Assembly: GCF_004331915.1 (NCBI RefSeq)
Contig: NZ_CP036528.1
Coordinates: forward strand, 88,205 to 127,206
Length of the DNA stretch: 39,002 bases
Direction of reading: 5' to 3'
DNA from: Ureibacillus thermophilus
Lineage (GTDB): Bacteria; Bacillota; Bacilli; Bacillales_A; Planococcaceae
The position numbers and the translations under genes were made by a program. This document shows positions 19,397-28,883 of this stretch, piece by piece; position 1 is the first letter of the stretch; every line of letters starts with the position of its first letter. The notes beneath the pieces were generated by a model. That model saw nothing but the letters and a program-made list of their open reading frames with translations. It was not told the DNA's origin and searched no databases.

Positions 19397-20455
19397 TCAA
19401 CTTTGCTGGTCAGAAGATGTGTAAGTTACAGATGTAGTAATCCCTGGATTTGTTGGTACGAAATGGACCCACGTTTTGCCTGGTACAAGTTTCACTTTGC
19501 TGCCATCGTTCTCTACAGCTGTTAGAACGCCATCAATGTTTTCCCAATGTACAACCCGCATCATTCCTTGCTGGAAGAGATAGGCAAATCCTCCTGAATG
19601 AATATCAATTTCTCGTCGTCCTTTATTATCAATCACTGTATGTTCCATTTCAAATATTAATACATTGGATAACTTTAATGGTTCTCCCGTCAGTAAATCC
19701 GTAGTCATTGTTCCGCCAGAGGAGCGAGTATACGTGTTGTTTGTGGAATCATAGGAATAACTGCAATTAAAGTTTTCGTTCTTGCTATAACGGACATGAA
19801 CTTGATCTGCTTGCACACCTTTTTTAGGACTTTCCTCTTCATCATAATAAGTATACGATACTTTTTTTTGATAGAGAAGTGAAGCGTTCACTTTTTCCGC
19901 CACAGCTTCTAGGTTATCGGTAATAAAGTAAGAGTTATGCGGCGCTACCCGATCTTTGGAACGTTTGAAATAAGTGCCATCATAGTTCATTCCATTAATG
20001 TTGTCCACCACTCCGCTCTCAAGCATTTGTTTTGCTTCGGGACTATAGCCGTGGGCGATGTAAAAGGCATCCAGCCCCTCTGCCAACTCAACAAAATAAG
20101 ATCTTGCACTACGGATCGGGCCGATTTTTTCAGGGATTTCCGATTGGTATAGGGCTAAAAATCTCGTTACATCCCCTTCTGCAAGCATCTCATAGACTAC
20201 ATCTGCACTGGCAATGCCAGATTGGGGACGAGCAGCAGGATGATTGTTAATTGTTGCAATGATGGGCCTCAGTGTGCTCTCTTTTTCCCTTAATTCACCT
20301 GTAAATGGTGTCGGATACAGTTCTACTTTTTCTTCCACTTCTTCAGTCGGTTTTACCGGTTCTTCTATTTTTTCAGTCCCCTTTTCTTTATCTCCACATG
20401 CTGCAAGAAGAGAAACACTTGCGAAAACGCAGAACAATGCTTTTTTTGAAATCAT
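19397..20455 (-). CDS. yerB: DUF3048 lipoprotein YerB
   Basis: A 352-residue lipoprotein with an N-terminal signal (MISKKALFCVFASVSLLAAC) whose lipobox LAAC places Cys20 as the lipidated residue. An acidic, Lys/Glu-rich linker (about 22-45) follows, then two DUF3048 domains. Typical stretches are RPIIATINNHPAARPQSG, ADVVYEMLAEGDVTRFLAL and IGPIRSARSYFVELAEG. The C-terminal part ends around PGKTWVHFVPTNPG. Function is unknown; a role at the cell surface is inferred from the anchor. The start at M4 of the longer frame is chosen because AAAGGA lies 8 nt upstream, whereas the first ATG overlaps it. It begins 17 bp after the yerA stop. Confidence 0.92.
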   Translation of the reverse strand: MISKKALFCVFASVSLLAACGDKEKGTEKIEEPVKPTEEVEEKVELYPTPFTGELREKESTLRPIIATINNHPAARPQSGIASADVVYEMLAEGDVTRFLALYQSEIPEKIGPIRSARSYFVELAEGLDAFYIAHGYSPEAKQMLESGVVDNINGMNYDGTYFKRSKDRVAPHNSYFITDNLEAVAEKVNASLLYQKKVSYTYYDEEESPKKGVQADQVHVRYSKNENFNCSYSYDSTNNTYTRSSGGTMTTDLLTGEPLKLSNVLIFEMEHTVIDNKGRREIDIHSGGFAYLFQQGMMRVVHWENIDGVLTAVENDGSKVKLVPGKTWVHFVPTNPGITTSVTYTSSDQQS

Positions 20456-20472
20456 CCAAATCATCCTTTCAG

Positions 20473-22206
20473 CTAGCGCATCACTGAAGGAATCATGACC
20501 TCTTTTTTCATGACATCAAAAATTCCTTTTGGCGTGATACGAATATATGGTAAATGGGTTGATTCTAAAAAGAATAATGTATAAATCGCATCGCTATGGC
20601 TGTATCCTCTTTCTCTCAACGCTGCCTTTAATGCTGCTTCTTTTTCAATTAGTTCTTCCATCTGTCCAATAAAAAAGTTTCCTGCGCCAGCTAATGGGAG
20701 CGACACAATCACTTCATTGTTTTCAACAAGTACTATTCCGCCCTTCATCTTTTTCATTTCATTAAAGGCACGGATCATATCTTCTTTATTTTTGCCAATT
20801 AATATAATATCTCCCGAATTGGAATAAGAAGAAGCGAATCCTTTTACGTCTTGTGCAAACCCTTTTAATATGGCATTTATTCGCCATTTGCCGTTCCGAT
20901 CCATCAAAATTAATAAACTCTCATCGGAATCAGCAGGAAGTTCGTTTTTATGCAATGGGAAATGAACGAAATAAGGTTTTGTAATGACATCATTTACTAA
21001 TTCAATTCCAACTGGCGTTGAAATTTGAAAATCTTCATCCGTTAAATCAAAGTCGATTTCAAGCGGCTTGTAATATTGATTCCAATGAATATCCAGAAAG
21101 GCTTGTACTTTTTTCCCTTCTTTTTTCAGCCATACTCCTTTTGATAATACGGATTCTGGAGTTGGATGGAATTCATCTGTCAAAATATTCAAAGTAGCAA
21201 ATCGTCCTGTAGCAACCATGCCGTGCAAGTGGGATAAATTATAATATCTCGCCACATTATAAGTCGCCATATTGTAGGCATCAATTGGATCAACCCCTGC
21301 ATCAAGGGCAATTTGGATGCACATATCCATAACGCCTTCTCGATGGAAAATAGGCGTTGAACCATCCGTCGTCATCATGAGATGGTCGAATATATTTAAT
21401 TTTTTCTCTAGTATTCCTTTTAATAGATTTGGAAGATCCGGACGGATAGAAGAATATCTTAATGTCACTGCATATCCATGTAAAATGCGGCTTTCCACTT
21501 CTTCCACCGTCATTGCTTCATGATCGCCGTCTGCTCCGAGAAGTTTCATGCGTACAAGGGTTTTTTCAGAGGCTCCTGGAAAATGCCCTTCAATTTTTTT
21601 GCCCTTTTTCTTTGATGACTGAATCCAGTAAAGCATTTGATCATCGCCGCGCAAAAGACGAGGCCATCCCGTCAATTCTCCTCCAAGCAATACATCGTCC
21701 CTTTCAATCCATTCAAAAATAGATGTATTCGTAAAAATCTGATTTTCATTTTCCCATTCTGTTTGTGTATCATAACGTGTCCACCAATAAAATGCAAAAG
21801 GGTATTTATTTAACTCATCTAGCAGTGTAAACGCTTTCTTGTTTGGGAGCTGTAATGCAAAATGAAGGTTATCACTGATGAACATCGTTGTCCCAAATTG
21901 GGCTGCATAATCTGCAAAGGACACTGGATGATATAGTTGAAATGGATGAACATGCGGCTCAATATAACCTGGAACAACCGTTTTTCCTTCTAGATCGATT
22001 ACTTCTGTTTCAGATAAATTTTCCGGCATTTCCTTTCCCACGTAGACAATCCGGTCATTCAAAATCCATATATTACCATACAACCATTGTTTATATACAT
22101 TATGAATATATCGTGCATTTTTTAAAACCATTGTCGGTGGTTTTTTTCCTTCGATGACTGCAACTTGGTCTCGTATTTCTTGTATTTTCCAAACAGATTG
22201 TGGCAT
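20473..22206 (-). CDS. yerA: Adenine deaminase-like amidohydrolase YerA
   Basis: A 577-residue amidohydrolase-superfamily protein of the YerA branch of the adenine deaminase (AdeC/Ade) family. The metal-binding motif is IEPHVHPFQLYHP (about 97-109; HxH at 100 and 102). Later histidines are in HFPGASEK and LHGYAVTLR, and a catalytic-type acidic region is seen at MTTDGSTPIF. The C-terminal adenine-deaminase domain contains an insert with GSGDIIL-type motifs. True Ade enzymes convert adenine to hypoxanthine. YerA differs at the first motif (IEPHVHP instead of IDAHVHIE), and its substrate is not established, so the name is by family only. The ATG follows GGGAGTGTAACAA. Its location between the purine operon and yerBC is conserved. 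Confidence 0.9.
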   Translation of the reverse strand: MPQSVWKIQEIRDQVAVIEGKKPPTMVLKNARYIHNVYKQWLYGNIWILNDRIVYVGKEMPENLSETEVIDLEGKTVVPGYIEPHVHPFQLYHPVSFADYAAQFGTTMFISDNLHFALQLPNKKAFTLLDELNKYPFAFYWWTRYDTQTEWENENQIFTNTSIFEWIERDDVLLGGELTGWPRLLRGDDQMLYWIQSSKKKGKKIEGHFPGASEKTLVRMKLLGADGDHEAMTVEEVESRILHGYAVTLRYSSIRPDLPNLLKGILEKKLNIFDHLMMTTDGSTPIFHREGVMDMCIQIALDAGVDPIDAYNMATYNVARYYNLSHLHGMVATGRFATLNILTDEFHPTPESVLSKGVWLKKEGKKVQAFLDIHWNQYYKPLEIDFDLTDEDFQISTPVGIELVNDVITKPYFVHFPLHKNELPADSDESLLILMDRNGKWRINAILKGFAQDVKGFASSYSNSGDIILIGKNKEDMIRAFNEMKKMKGGIVLVENNEVIVSLPLAGAGNFFIGQMEELIEKEAALKAALRERGYSHSDAIYTLFFLESTHLPYIRITPKGIFDVMKKEVMIPSVMR

Positions 22207-22315
22207 TTGTTACACTCCCTTCTATTATATATAATATTTATTTTGTTTATTTGCGTTTTATTCACACATACTAATGATGCTGAAAAGCAAGTATAGCTGT
22301 TTTTATCGTAACACA

Positions 22316-22337
22316 GCACTTTATTAAATTAAAGTGC
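22316..22337. repeat. Inverted repeat between yerA and DUF2892 gene
   Basis: GCACTTTA (22316-22323) and TAAAGTGC (22330-22337) are perfect arms 6 bp apart, about 40 bp before the plus-strand gene and about 110 bp before the divergent yerA. No T tract follows, so an operator for either gene is possible. No regulator is assigned. Confidence 0.45.
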
Positions 22338-22378
22338 ATCATTTCATTCATTTTATTACGTAAAGGGGTGGATGAGTA

Positions 22379-22846
22379 ATGTTAGAAGAAAATATTTCTG
22401 AAAAAAGTGCCTTTGTCCGCATCGTCATAGGGATTGGTTTGACTGCTTGTGGAATTAGCCATTTAGTCAAAGAAAACAGGAAAAAATGGATGGGTACTTT
22501 ATCTGTTACTGCTGGTGCGATAAAAATTGCAGAAGGATTGTTCTTATATTGTCCGATGAAGGCGATGTTAAGCAGAAATGTGAAAGATGCAGTAACAAGT
22601 TCCATCCAAGATTTTATGGATATGGATGGCGAAAGTTTGATGACTGCATTTAGCTCAAGATATGCAAATAGCAGCAATCAAAATTCCAATACGCAAAGCT
22701 CCAGCGGCAATGAAGGAGCTGAGCTTTTGCAAACAGCGGCAAATGTAGTTGAAAAAGTTGCAAGCACAACACCTGCTGGTACAGAGGCACATGAGGCAGC
22801 CAAAACTGTTCAAACTGTCGCAAACAGCCAGAATAATTCCAAATAA
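22379..22846 (+). CDS. DUF2892-type small membrane protein
   Basis: A 155-residue protein. Residues about 10-75 resemble the DUF2892 (YgaP-like) membrane domain: FVRIVIGIGLTACGISHLV, then a polar turn (KENRKKW) and GTLSVTAGAIKIAEGLFLYCPM, two hydrophobic helices closed by a cysteine-proline pair. After about residue 95 the sequence is a Ser/Asn/Gln-rich linker followed by an alanine-rich helical tail (AELLQTAANVVEKVAS). The extra tail is unusual, since plain DUF2892 proteins are about 60-70 residues. AAGGGGTGG about 9 nt before the ATG is a strong ribosome site. It is monocistronic, divergent from yerA and convergent with purD, with a shared terminator. Function unknown. Confidence 0.75.
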   Translation: MLEENISEKSAFVRIVIGIGLTACGISHLVKENRKKWMGTLSVTAGAIKIAEGLFLYCPMKAMLSRNVKDAVTSSIQDFMDMDGESLMTAFSSRYANSSNQNSNTQSSSGNEGAELLQTAANVVEKVASTTPAGTEAHEAAKTVQTVANSQNNSK

Positions 22847-22855
22847 TGAACAAAC

Positions 22856-22891
22856 AAAAGCACAAACCGCCTATTTTTGGTTTGTGCTTTT
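22856..22891. terminator. Bidirectional terminator between DUF2892 gene and purD
   Basis: AAAAGCACAAACC (22856-22868) pairs with GGTTTGTGCTTTT (22879-22891) across a 10-nt loop. It lies 10 bp from either stop codon and serves both convergent genes, including the end of the pur operon. Confidence 0.92.
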
Positions 22892-22901
22892 ATTCTGCAA
22901 A

Positions 22902-24158
22902 TTATTTAAAGGTTCTCCAACCAATATCTTTACGGTAGAAGAAATGATTCCATGTGTATTTTCCAATGGCTTCATACACTTTATCTTTAGCTTCTTTTAA
23001 AGAATTGGCTTTAGCTGCCACTAGCAGCACGCGTCCACCATTTCCAACATATTGTCCATCTTTCCATTTCGTTCCCGCATGATAAACTTCCACTTCTTTG
23101 CTGATCTCTTCTAAGTTCGGAAGTGGATTGCCTTTTTCAACCGTTCCTGGATAGCCTTCTGCAGCAATTACAACGCCGAGCATCGCTTCATCAGACCATT
23201 GCAAATCGTAAGGCTTTTCTTCCATTAAAGCTTTCATAAACTCGCCGAAATCCGACTTCATGCGCGGAAGCACAACCTGCGTTTCCGGGTCTCCAAAACG
23301 GGCGTTGAATTCAATCACTTTTGGCCCTTCTTTTGTCAAAATTAATCCGGCATATAAAATGCCTGTAAAGGATGCTCCCTCTTCCTCCATCGCTTTGACA
23401 GTTGGTTCAATGATTTCCGTATAAGCGCGGGACACCATTTCTTCAGGAATTTGCGGCACTGGAGAATACGCACCCATTCCTCCTGTATTTGGCCCTTTGT
23501 CGCCATCATAGGCTCGTTTATGGTCTTGGGCAATGACCATTGGATAAATTTGTCCTTTATGCACAAAGGACATGAAGGAAAATTCTTCTCCTTCCAAATA
23601 ATCTTCAATAACGACTTTCGATGAAGATTCGCCAAAGCGCTGATTGCCAATCATATCTGTTACTGCATCCATTGCTTCTTGTTCTGTCATGGCAACGACT
23701 ACGCCTTTCCCAGCTGCAAGGCCGTCTGCTTTGATAACAATTGGCGCTCCTTTTTCTTTAATGTAGGCAATGGCTTGATCCACTTCCGTGAATGTTTCAT
23801 ACGCAGCTGTTGGAATATTGTATTTTTTCATTAATTGTTTTGCAAAGGATTTGCTGCTTTCAATTTGTGCGGCTTTTTTCGTTGGACCAAAAATTGTGAG
23901 CCCTTGCTCTTGGAAGTAATCAACAATTCCTGCTGCAAGCGGTTGTTCCGGTCCAACAAATGTTAAGTCGATTTGTTGTTCTTTCACAAATTTAGCTAAC
24001 TGTTCGAAGTCCAATGCATCGATGGCAACCGTTTCAGCACAATCGTGCATTCCGTCATTTCCAGATGCCACAAACACTTTTTCAACAGATGGAGAAATGC
24101 TGAATTTTTTTGCAATCGCATGCTCGCGTCCACCACTGCCAACTACTAAAACTTTCAT
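22902..24158 (-). CDS. purD: Phosphoribosylamine-glycine ligase
   Basis: PurD (GAR synthetase) makes glycinamide ribonucleotide from phosphoribosylamine, glycine and ATP, the second step of IMP synthesis. The 418-residue ATP-grasp enzyme starts MKVLVVGSGGREHAIA. It has the ATP-grasp loop IKADGLAAGKGVVVA (about 143-157), the signature HKRAYDGDKGPNTGGMGAYSP (split around 210-231) and EFNARFGDPETQ (about 284-295). All are intact. GGAGGGG lies 8 nt before the ATG. It is the last pur gene, but a 99-bp gap containing a terminator-like hairpin separates it from purH, so its level may be lower than that of the rest or need its own promoter. Confidence 0.96.
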   Translation of the reverse strand: MKVLVVGSGGREHAIAKKFSISPSVEKVFVASGNDGMHDCAETVAIDALDFEQLAKFVKEQQIDLTFVGPEQPLAAGIVDYFQEQGLTIFGPTKKAAQIESSKSFAKQLMKKYNIPTAAYETFTEVDQAIAYIKEKGAPIVIKADGLAAGKGVVVAMTEQEAMDAVTDMIGNQRFGESSSKVVIEDYLEGEEFSFMSFVHKGQIYPMVIAQDHKRAYDGDKGPNTGGMGAYSPVPQIPEEMVSRAYTEIIEPTVKAMEEEGASFTGILYAGLILTKEGPKVIEFNARFGDPETQVVLPRMKSDFGEFMKALMEEKPYDLQWSDEAMLGVVIAAEGYPGTVEKGNPLPNLEEISKEVEVYHAGTKWKDGQYVGNGGRVLLVAAKANSLKEAKDKVYEAIGKYTWNHFFYRKDIGWRTFK

Positions 24159-24170
24159 ACAATGCCCCTC

Positions 24171-24185
24171 CTAGAATACTTCTAG
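24171..24185. repeat. Palindrome just upstream of purD ribosome site
   Basis: CTAGAA and TTCTAG flank a 3-bp centre, immediately 5' of the purD ribosome binding site on minus. It could be a protein site or a small hairpin; no family is recognised. Confidence 0.4.
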
Positions 24186-24223
24186 TATCAATTTAGCTTT
24201 CCTCAAAATACTTGCAATTTTAG

Positions 24224-24249
24224 AAAAGACGGCTGCAAAATGAGCCGCC
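24224..24249 (-). terminator. Terminator-like hairpin between purH and purD
   Basis: GACGGCT (24228-24234) pairs with AGCCGCC (24243-24249), a 7-bp GC-rich stem with one G-T pair and an 8-nt loop. On minus it is followed by TTTTCT. It starts 8 bp after the purH stop and should at least partly terminate the operon before purD. Confidence 0.7.
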
Positions 24250-24257
24250 TTTATGGA

Positions 24258-25784
24258 TTAGTGTTTGAAATGTCTTACTCCTGTAAATACCATGGCAATG
24301 CCTGCTTTATTTGCTGCATCGATGGAATCTTGGTCGCGGATGGAGCCGCCTGGTTGAATAATCGCTGTAATTCCCGCTTTAATGGCTTCTTCCACTGTGT
24401 CCGGCATTGGGAAGAAGGCGTCAGATGCCATAACTGCACCTTTAGCTTTTTCGCCTGCCTGTTCAATAGCGATTTTTGCAGAGCCAACGCGGTTCATTTG
24501 ACCTGCGCCGATTCCTAATGTCATTTCCTTATTGTTTACAACGATGGCGTTGGATTTCACGTGCTTCACAACAGCCCATCCAAGTTTTAAAGCTTCCCAT
24601 TCTTCTTCTGTAGGTTCACGGTCCGTTACCACTTTAATGTCTGCATCCTCAAAGCCGTATGTATCTTCCTCTTGAACGAGCAGACCACCTTCAACAGAAA
24701 CAACTTTGAACGGATCTTTTTTCTCTTGGGAGAAGTTGATTGTAAGCAATCGAATGTTTTTCTTATTCGTTAAAATTTCAAGTGCTTTTTCTGTAAAGGA
24801 AGGTGCAATGATAATTTCCAAGAAGATTTTGCTTAATTTTTCAGCCGTCGCTGCATCCACTTCACGGTTCAATGCGATGATGCCGCCAAAAATGGATACA
24901 GGATCCGCTTCATAAGCACGGTCAAAGGCTTCTTCAATGGTTTTGCCGATGCCGACGCCGCATGGATTCATATGTTTTACGGCAACTGCAGCAGGCACTT
25001 TGAATTCTTTGGCAATTTGCAGAGCAGCATTGCCGTCTTGAATGTTGTTATAGGAAAGCTCTTTTCCGTGCAATTGCGTTGCATAAGCAAGAGAGAAATC
25101 GGAACCTAAACGTTTTTTGTAGAATGCTGCTTTTTGGTGAGGGTTTTCGCCATAGCGCAATGTTTGTTTTAATTCATAAGTAAGCGTTAAGCTTTCCGGG
25201 AATTGTTCTTCTGTTAAATAGTTGGAAATATATGCATCATAGCTTGCTGTATGACGGAAAACTTTTGCAGCAAGTTTTTTGCGCGTTTCAAAAGTAGTTG
25301 CTCCATTTGCTTTTAATTCTTCCAGCACTGTTTCGTAATCGCTGCTGTCCACGATTACTGTTACATATTGGTGGTTTTTCGCAGCCGCACGGAGCATTGT
25401 CGGACCGCCGATGTCGATATTTTCAATGGCATCTTCATAAGTCACATCTGGTTTTGAAATAGTTTCAACAAATGGATATAAGTTGACACAAACAATTTCA
25501 ATTGGTTTAATTCCATGTTCTTTCATTTGTGCTTGATGAGAAGGGTCGTCAAATTTCCCCAACAAACCGCCGTGAATCATTGGATTTAATGTTTTTACAC
25601 GGCCGTCAAGAATTTCAGGGAATTTCGTTACTTCATCTACTCCTGTTACAGGTACATTATTTTCTTGCAATAACTTTTTCGTACCACCTGTTGATAAAAT
25701 TTCATACCCTAACGCTACTAATTCTTTTGCAAACTCCACAATTCCTTCTTTATTTGAAACACTAATGAGCGCACGTTTCGCCAC
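24258..25784 (-). CDS. purH: Bifunctional AICAR transformylase / IMP cyclohydrolase
   Basis: PurH carries out the last two steps of IMP synthesis: formylation of AICAR with 10-formyl-THF and ring closure. The N-terminal cyclohydrolase (MGS-like) domain starts [18 protein letters not shown] and includes [10 protein letters not shown] and [14 protein letters not shown]. The transformylase domain contains [13 protein letters not shown] (about 216-228) and the catalytic KHMNPCG (about 266-272). It ends [14 protein letters not shown] at 25784 is the likely start: GGAGG is 8 nt upstream and conserved sequence begins right after it. This gives 508 residues. It lies 37 bp after purN. Confidence 0.96.
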   Translation of the reverse strand: MAKRALISVSNKEGIVEFAKELVALGYEILSTGGTKKLLQENNVPVTGVDEVTKFPEILDGRVKTLNPMIHGGLLGKFDDPSHQAQMKEHGIKPIEIVCVNLYPFVETISKPDVTYEDAIENIDIGGPTMLRAAAKNHQYVTVIVDSSDYETVLEELKANGATTFETRKKLAAKVFRHTASYDAYISNYLTEEQFPESLTLTYELKQTLRYGENPHQKAAFYKKRLGSDFSLAYATQLHGKELSYNNIQDGNAALQIAKEFKVPAAVAVKHMNPCGVGIGKTIEEAFDRAYEADPVSIFGGIIALNREVDAATAEKLSKIFLEIIIAPSFTEKALEILTNKKNIRLLTINFSQEKKDPFKVVSVEGGLLVQEEDTYGFEDADIKVVTDREPTEEEWEALKLGWAVVKHVKSNAIVVNNKEMTLGIGAGQMNRVGSAKIAIEQAGEKAKGAVMASDAFFPMPDTVEEAIKAGITAIIQPGGSIRDQDSIDAANKAGIAMVFTGVRHFKH

Positions 25785-25821
25785 AGTTAAAGCCTCCAAT
25801 TTTTATACTCTATTTTTACAA

Positions 25822-26391
25822 TTATTTATTTTCAAATAATTTTTTTAATGTTTTTGGATAAAGTTCATGTTCCACTTGATGAATGCGTTTTTCCGTCGCT
25901 TCCCTGTCACCTTCCACCACTTCCACTGCTTGTTGGGCGATAATTGGTCCTGTATCCATTCCTTCATCCACAAAATGGACAGTTACGCCGGTTACTTTCA
26001 CACCGTGTTCCATAGCTTGCCCAATGGCATCTTTTCCTGGGAATGCCGGCAATAAAGATGGATGAATATTCACAATTTTATTTGGATATTTCGAAAGCAG
26101 TGTTTCGCCAATCAATCGCATATAGCCGGCAAGCACAATCCACTCAATTTCTTTTTCTGCTAATTTTTTGGCAATTTCAGATTCATAAGCAGCCTTTGAA
26201 TTATAATCTTTCGGTGTGAATGCAAAGACGGGTATTCCAAAGTTTTCCGCACGTTTCACCACATATGCATTTGGTTGATCTGTCACAACTAGCTCAATTT
26301 TGGCATCCAATTCGCCACGGTCAATGGATTCTTGAATGGCTTGAAAATTTGTCCCACTGCCTGAAGCAAATACTGCGATTTTTGTTGTCAT
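25822..26391 (-). CDS. purN: Phosphoribosylglycinamide formyltransferase
   Basis: PurN transfers a formyl group from 10-formyl-THF to GAR (third step). The 189-residue protein starts [18 protein letters not shown], the phosphate-binding loop. It shows the catalytic triad N108 and H110 ([13 protein letters not shown]) and D146 (VDEGMDTGP). Folate contacts are expected around [10 protein letters not shown] (87-95). It overlaps purM by 4 bp (ATGA), so translation is coupled. Length is normal. Confidence 0.97.
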   Translation of the reverse strand: MTTKIAVFASGSGTNFQAIQESIDRGELDAKIELVVTDQPNAYVVKRAENFGIPVFAFTPKDYNSKAAYESEIAKKLAEKEIEWIVLAGYMRLIGETLLSKYPNKIVNIHPSLLPAFPGKDAIGQAMEHGVKVTGVTVHFVDEGMDTGPIIAQQAVEVVEGDREATEKRIHQVEHELYPKTLKKLFENK

Positions 26392-27446
26392 CGGCTCAAG
26401 CTCCCATCATGATTTCCGTTAAATTGTACCCCTTCGCCTTTTATAACGCGGCCGATTTTAAATGCTTTCTCCCCATGGGCTTTTGCAATGTTGATTACTT
26501 GATCTGCATCTTCCGCTGAAACGGCTAGAACAAATCCAATCCCCATATTAAATACATTGTACATATCACGATCTTCTAAATTCCCTTTGTCTTTCAAAAA
26601 CTCAAAAATTCGTGGGACATCCCATGTGCCTAAATCAATTTCCGCTGCGAGTCCATTGGGCATCATGCGTGGCAAGTTTTCGTAAAATCCACCGCCTGTA
26701 ATGTGGGCCATGCCGTGAACGTCCACTTCTTTCAACACTTTAAGCACCGGTTTTGCATAAATTTTGGTTGGGGTTAAAAGCGCTTCTCCAATTGGACCTA
26801 AATCTTCATAATCTTCAATCACTTTATCAAAGGAATAGCCGCAATCTGAGAAGACGATTTTGCGCACTAACGAGTAGCCGTTAGAGTGTATACCACTTGA
26901 AGCAAGACCAACAAGCACATCCCCTTCAACGATTTTTTCGCCAGTCACCACTTTGGATTTTTCGCAAGCGCCGACCGCAAAACCAGCTACATCATATTCA
27001 TCTTCCTCATATAAACCAGGCATCTCCGCCGTCTCGCCGCCGATTAGCGCCGCACCTGCTTGAACGCAGCCATCTGCAATGCCGCTTACAATTTGTTCAA
27101 TTTTTGCGGGGTCTGCTTTCCCTATGGCGATATAATCGAGAAAATATAGCGGTTCTGCCCCTTGAGCGACAATGTCATTGACGCACATGGCAACACAGTC
27201 AATCCCAATGGTGTTATGCTGATCTGCCATAAAGGCAAGTTTCAATTTTGTCCCGACACCATCTGTACCTGAAATAAGAACTGGTTCTTTTAAGTTTAGT
27301 GAAGATAAATCAAACATGCCCCCGAAGCTGCCAAACGGTCCCATCACTCCAGGACGATTCGTTCTTTCTACATGGGACTTCATGCGTTTTACAGCTTCAT
27401 AACCTGCTTCAATATTAACCCCTGCTTGCTCATAAGCTTTTGACAT
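26388..27446 (-). CDS. purM: Phosphoribosylformylglycinamidine cyclo-ligase
   Basis: PurM (AIR synthetase) uses ATP to close the imidazole ring (fifth step). The 352-residue protein begins [19 protein letters not shown] and has [15 protein letters not shown] (about 57-71), [12 protein letters not shown] (about 79-90), GGETAEMPG (about 136-144) and [14 protein letters not shown] (about 247-260), all typical of the PurM/PurL ATP-binding superfamily. It starts 12 bp after purF with GGAGG upstream and overlaps purN by 4 bp. Nothing unusual is seen. Confidence 0.97.
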   Translation of the reverse strand: MSKAYEQAGVNIEAGYEAVKRMKSHVERTNRPGVMGPFGSFGGMFDLSSLNLKEPVLISGTDGVGTKLKLAFMADQHNTIGIDCVAMCVNDIVAQGAEPLYFLDYIAIGKADPAKIEQIVSGIADGCVQAGAALIGGETAEMPGLYEEDEYDVAGFAVGACEKSKVVTGEKIVEGDVLVGLASSGIHSNGYSLVRKIVFSDCGYSFDKVIEDYEDLGPIGEALLTPTKIYAKPVLKVLKEVDVHGMAHITGGGFYENLPRMMPNGLAAEIDLGTWDVPRIFEFLKDKGNLEDRDMYNVFNMGIGFVLAVSAEDADQVINIAKAHGEKAFKIGRVIKGEGVQFNGNHDGSLSR

Positions 27447-27458
27447 GATTCTTCCTCC

Positions 27459-28883
27459 TTAACGTGAAAGTTCCTTGATATGTGGTAAGACAGTGTCTGG
27501 GTAAATGTCTGTCGGATATTTTCCTGTAAAACAAGCCATGCATAGGCCGCCATTTTCGTCATCAAAAGGTCTTGAAATGGCTTCGACTAATCCTTCCGGC
27601 GACAAAAATGTCAAAGAATCTGCGCCAATGGCTTCCCGAATTTCGTCAACTGTTTTTCCAGTAGCAATTAATTCCTCATCAGATGAAATATCGATGCCAT
27701 AGAAACAAGGGTTCGCAATCGGTGGGGATGTAATAGCTACATGGACTTCTTTCGCTCCAGCTTCCTTCAACATTTTCACTATTCTGCGGGAAGTTGTGCC
27801 GCGAACGATGGAGTCGTCCACCATCACAACCCGTTTTCCGCACACCACTTGTACGACCGGAGAAAGTTTCATTTTTACTCCGCGTTCACGCAATTCTTGG
27901 GTTGGTTGAATGAAAGTTCTTCCAACATAGCGATTTTTGATTAATCCCATCTCGTAAGGAATGCCGATTTCTTCTGCAAAACCAATGGCTGCAGAGATGG
28001 AAGAATCCGGAACACCTGTCACCACATCCGCATCGATATAGCCCATTTCTTTTGCCAATTGCTTTCCCATCCGTTTACGAGCCATGTGAATGTTTACTTG
28101 ATCGATGTTCGAGTCAGGCCGCGCAAAATAAACATATTCCATTGCGCACATTGCCCGTTGTTCCATGACTGCATAGCGATCTTCTACAATTCCGTTATGG
28201 GAAATAATGACTAATTGTCCAGGCTGAACTTCACGAACATACTCAGCACCTATTAAGTCAAAAGCGCAAGTTTCTGATGAAGCCACCCATGCATCTCCTA
28301 GTTTGCCGATGGAAAGCGGGCGCAAACCGTTGCGATCCCGGGCAAGAATCATCTTATCTTTCGTTAAGATAATGAGAGAAAACGCACCTTTCAATAAGGA
28401 AATAGCTTCCTTCACTTGCTCAAGAAAAAGGGGTTTTTTGCTTTTCTTAATAAGATGCACAATCACTTCTGTATCTGAAGTTGAATGAAAAATACTGCCT
28501 GAACGTTCAAGATGTTGTTTTAAATGATTGGCATTGACTAGATTTCCGTTATGGGCTACAGCCATTGTGCCTGTGGAAGAACGGAAGAGAAGCGGCTGCA
28601 CGTTGTCAATGCCGCCCCCTCCAGCTGTTGCATAGCGAACATGAGCAATCGCAGCGGTTCCTTTTAAATTATTGATTTTTTCTTCGTTAAAGACTTCATT
28701 GACTAAGCCTTCACCTTTGACGATTTTAAAGTACTGGCCGTCAGTTGCGACGATGCCAGCACCTTCTTGTCCGCGATGTTGAAGCGCATGCAGGCCGTAG
28801 TAGCACATTTGGGCGGATGCTTCATGTCCCCATATCCCAAAAACACCACATTCTTCATTTAAGCCTCTGATTTCAGCAAGCAT
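27459..28883 (-). CDS. purF: Amidophosphoribosyltransferase
   Basis: PurF makes phosphoribosylamine from PRPP and glutamine, the committed step of purine synthesis, and is inhibited by purine nucleotides. The start at 28883 gives [11 protein letters not shown], an 11-residue propeptide that is cut off to expose the Ntn nucleophile Cys12 (ECGVFGIWG). AAAGGAG lies 7 nt upstream, whereas an ATG nine codons earlier lacks a site. The Fe4S4 ligands of the Bacillus enzyme appear in [18 protein letters not shown] and [11 protein letters not shown]. The PRPP loop is [16 protein letters not shown]. The 474-residue length is normal. The start lies 25 bp inside the 3' end of purL, so the two are coupled. 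Confidence 0.97.
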   Translation of the reverse strand: MLAEIRGLNEECGVFGIWGHEASAQMCYYGLHALQHRGQEGAGIVATDGQYFKIVKGEGLVNEVFNEEKINNLKGTAAIAHVRYATAGGGGIDNVQPLLFRSSTGTMAVAHNGNLVNANHLKQHLERSGSIFHSTSDTEVIVHLIKKSKKPLFLEQVKEAISLLKGAFSLIILTKDKMILARDRNGLRPLSIGKLGDAWVASSETCAFDLIGAEYVREVQPGQLVIISHNGIVEDRYAVMEQRAMCAMEYVYFARPDSNIDQVNIHMARKRMGKQLAKEMGYIDADVVTGVPDSSISAAIGFAEEIGIPYEMGLIKNRYVGRTFIQPTQELRERGVKMKLSPVVQVVCGKRVVMVDDSIVRGTTSRRIVKMLKEAGAKEVHVAITSPPIANPCFYGIDISSDEELIATGKTVDEIREAIGADSLTFLSPEGLVEAISRPFDDENGGLCMACFTGKYPTDIYPDTVLPHIKELSR

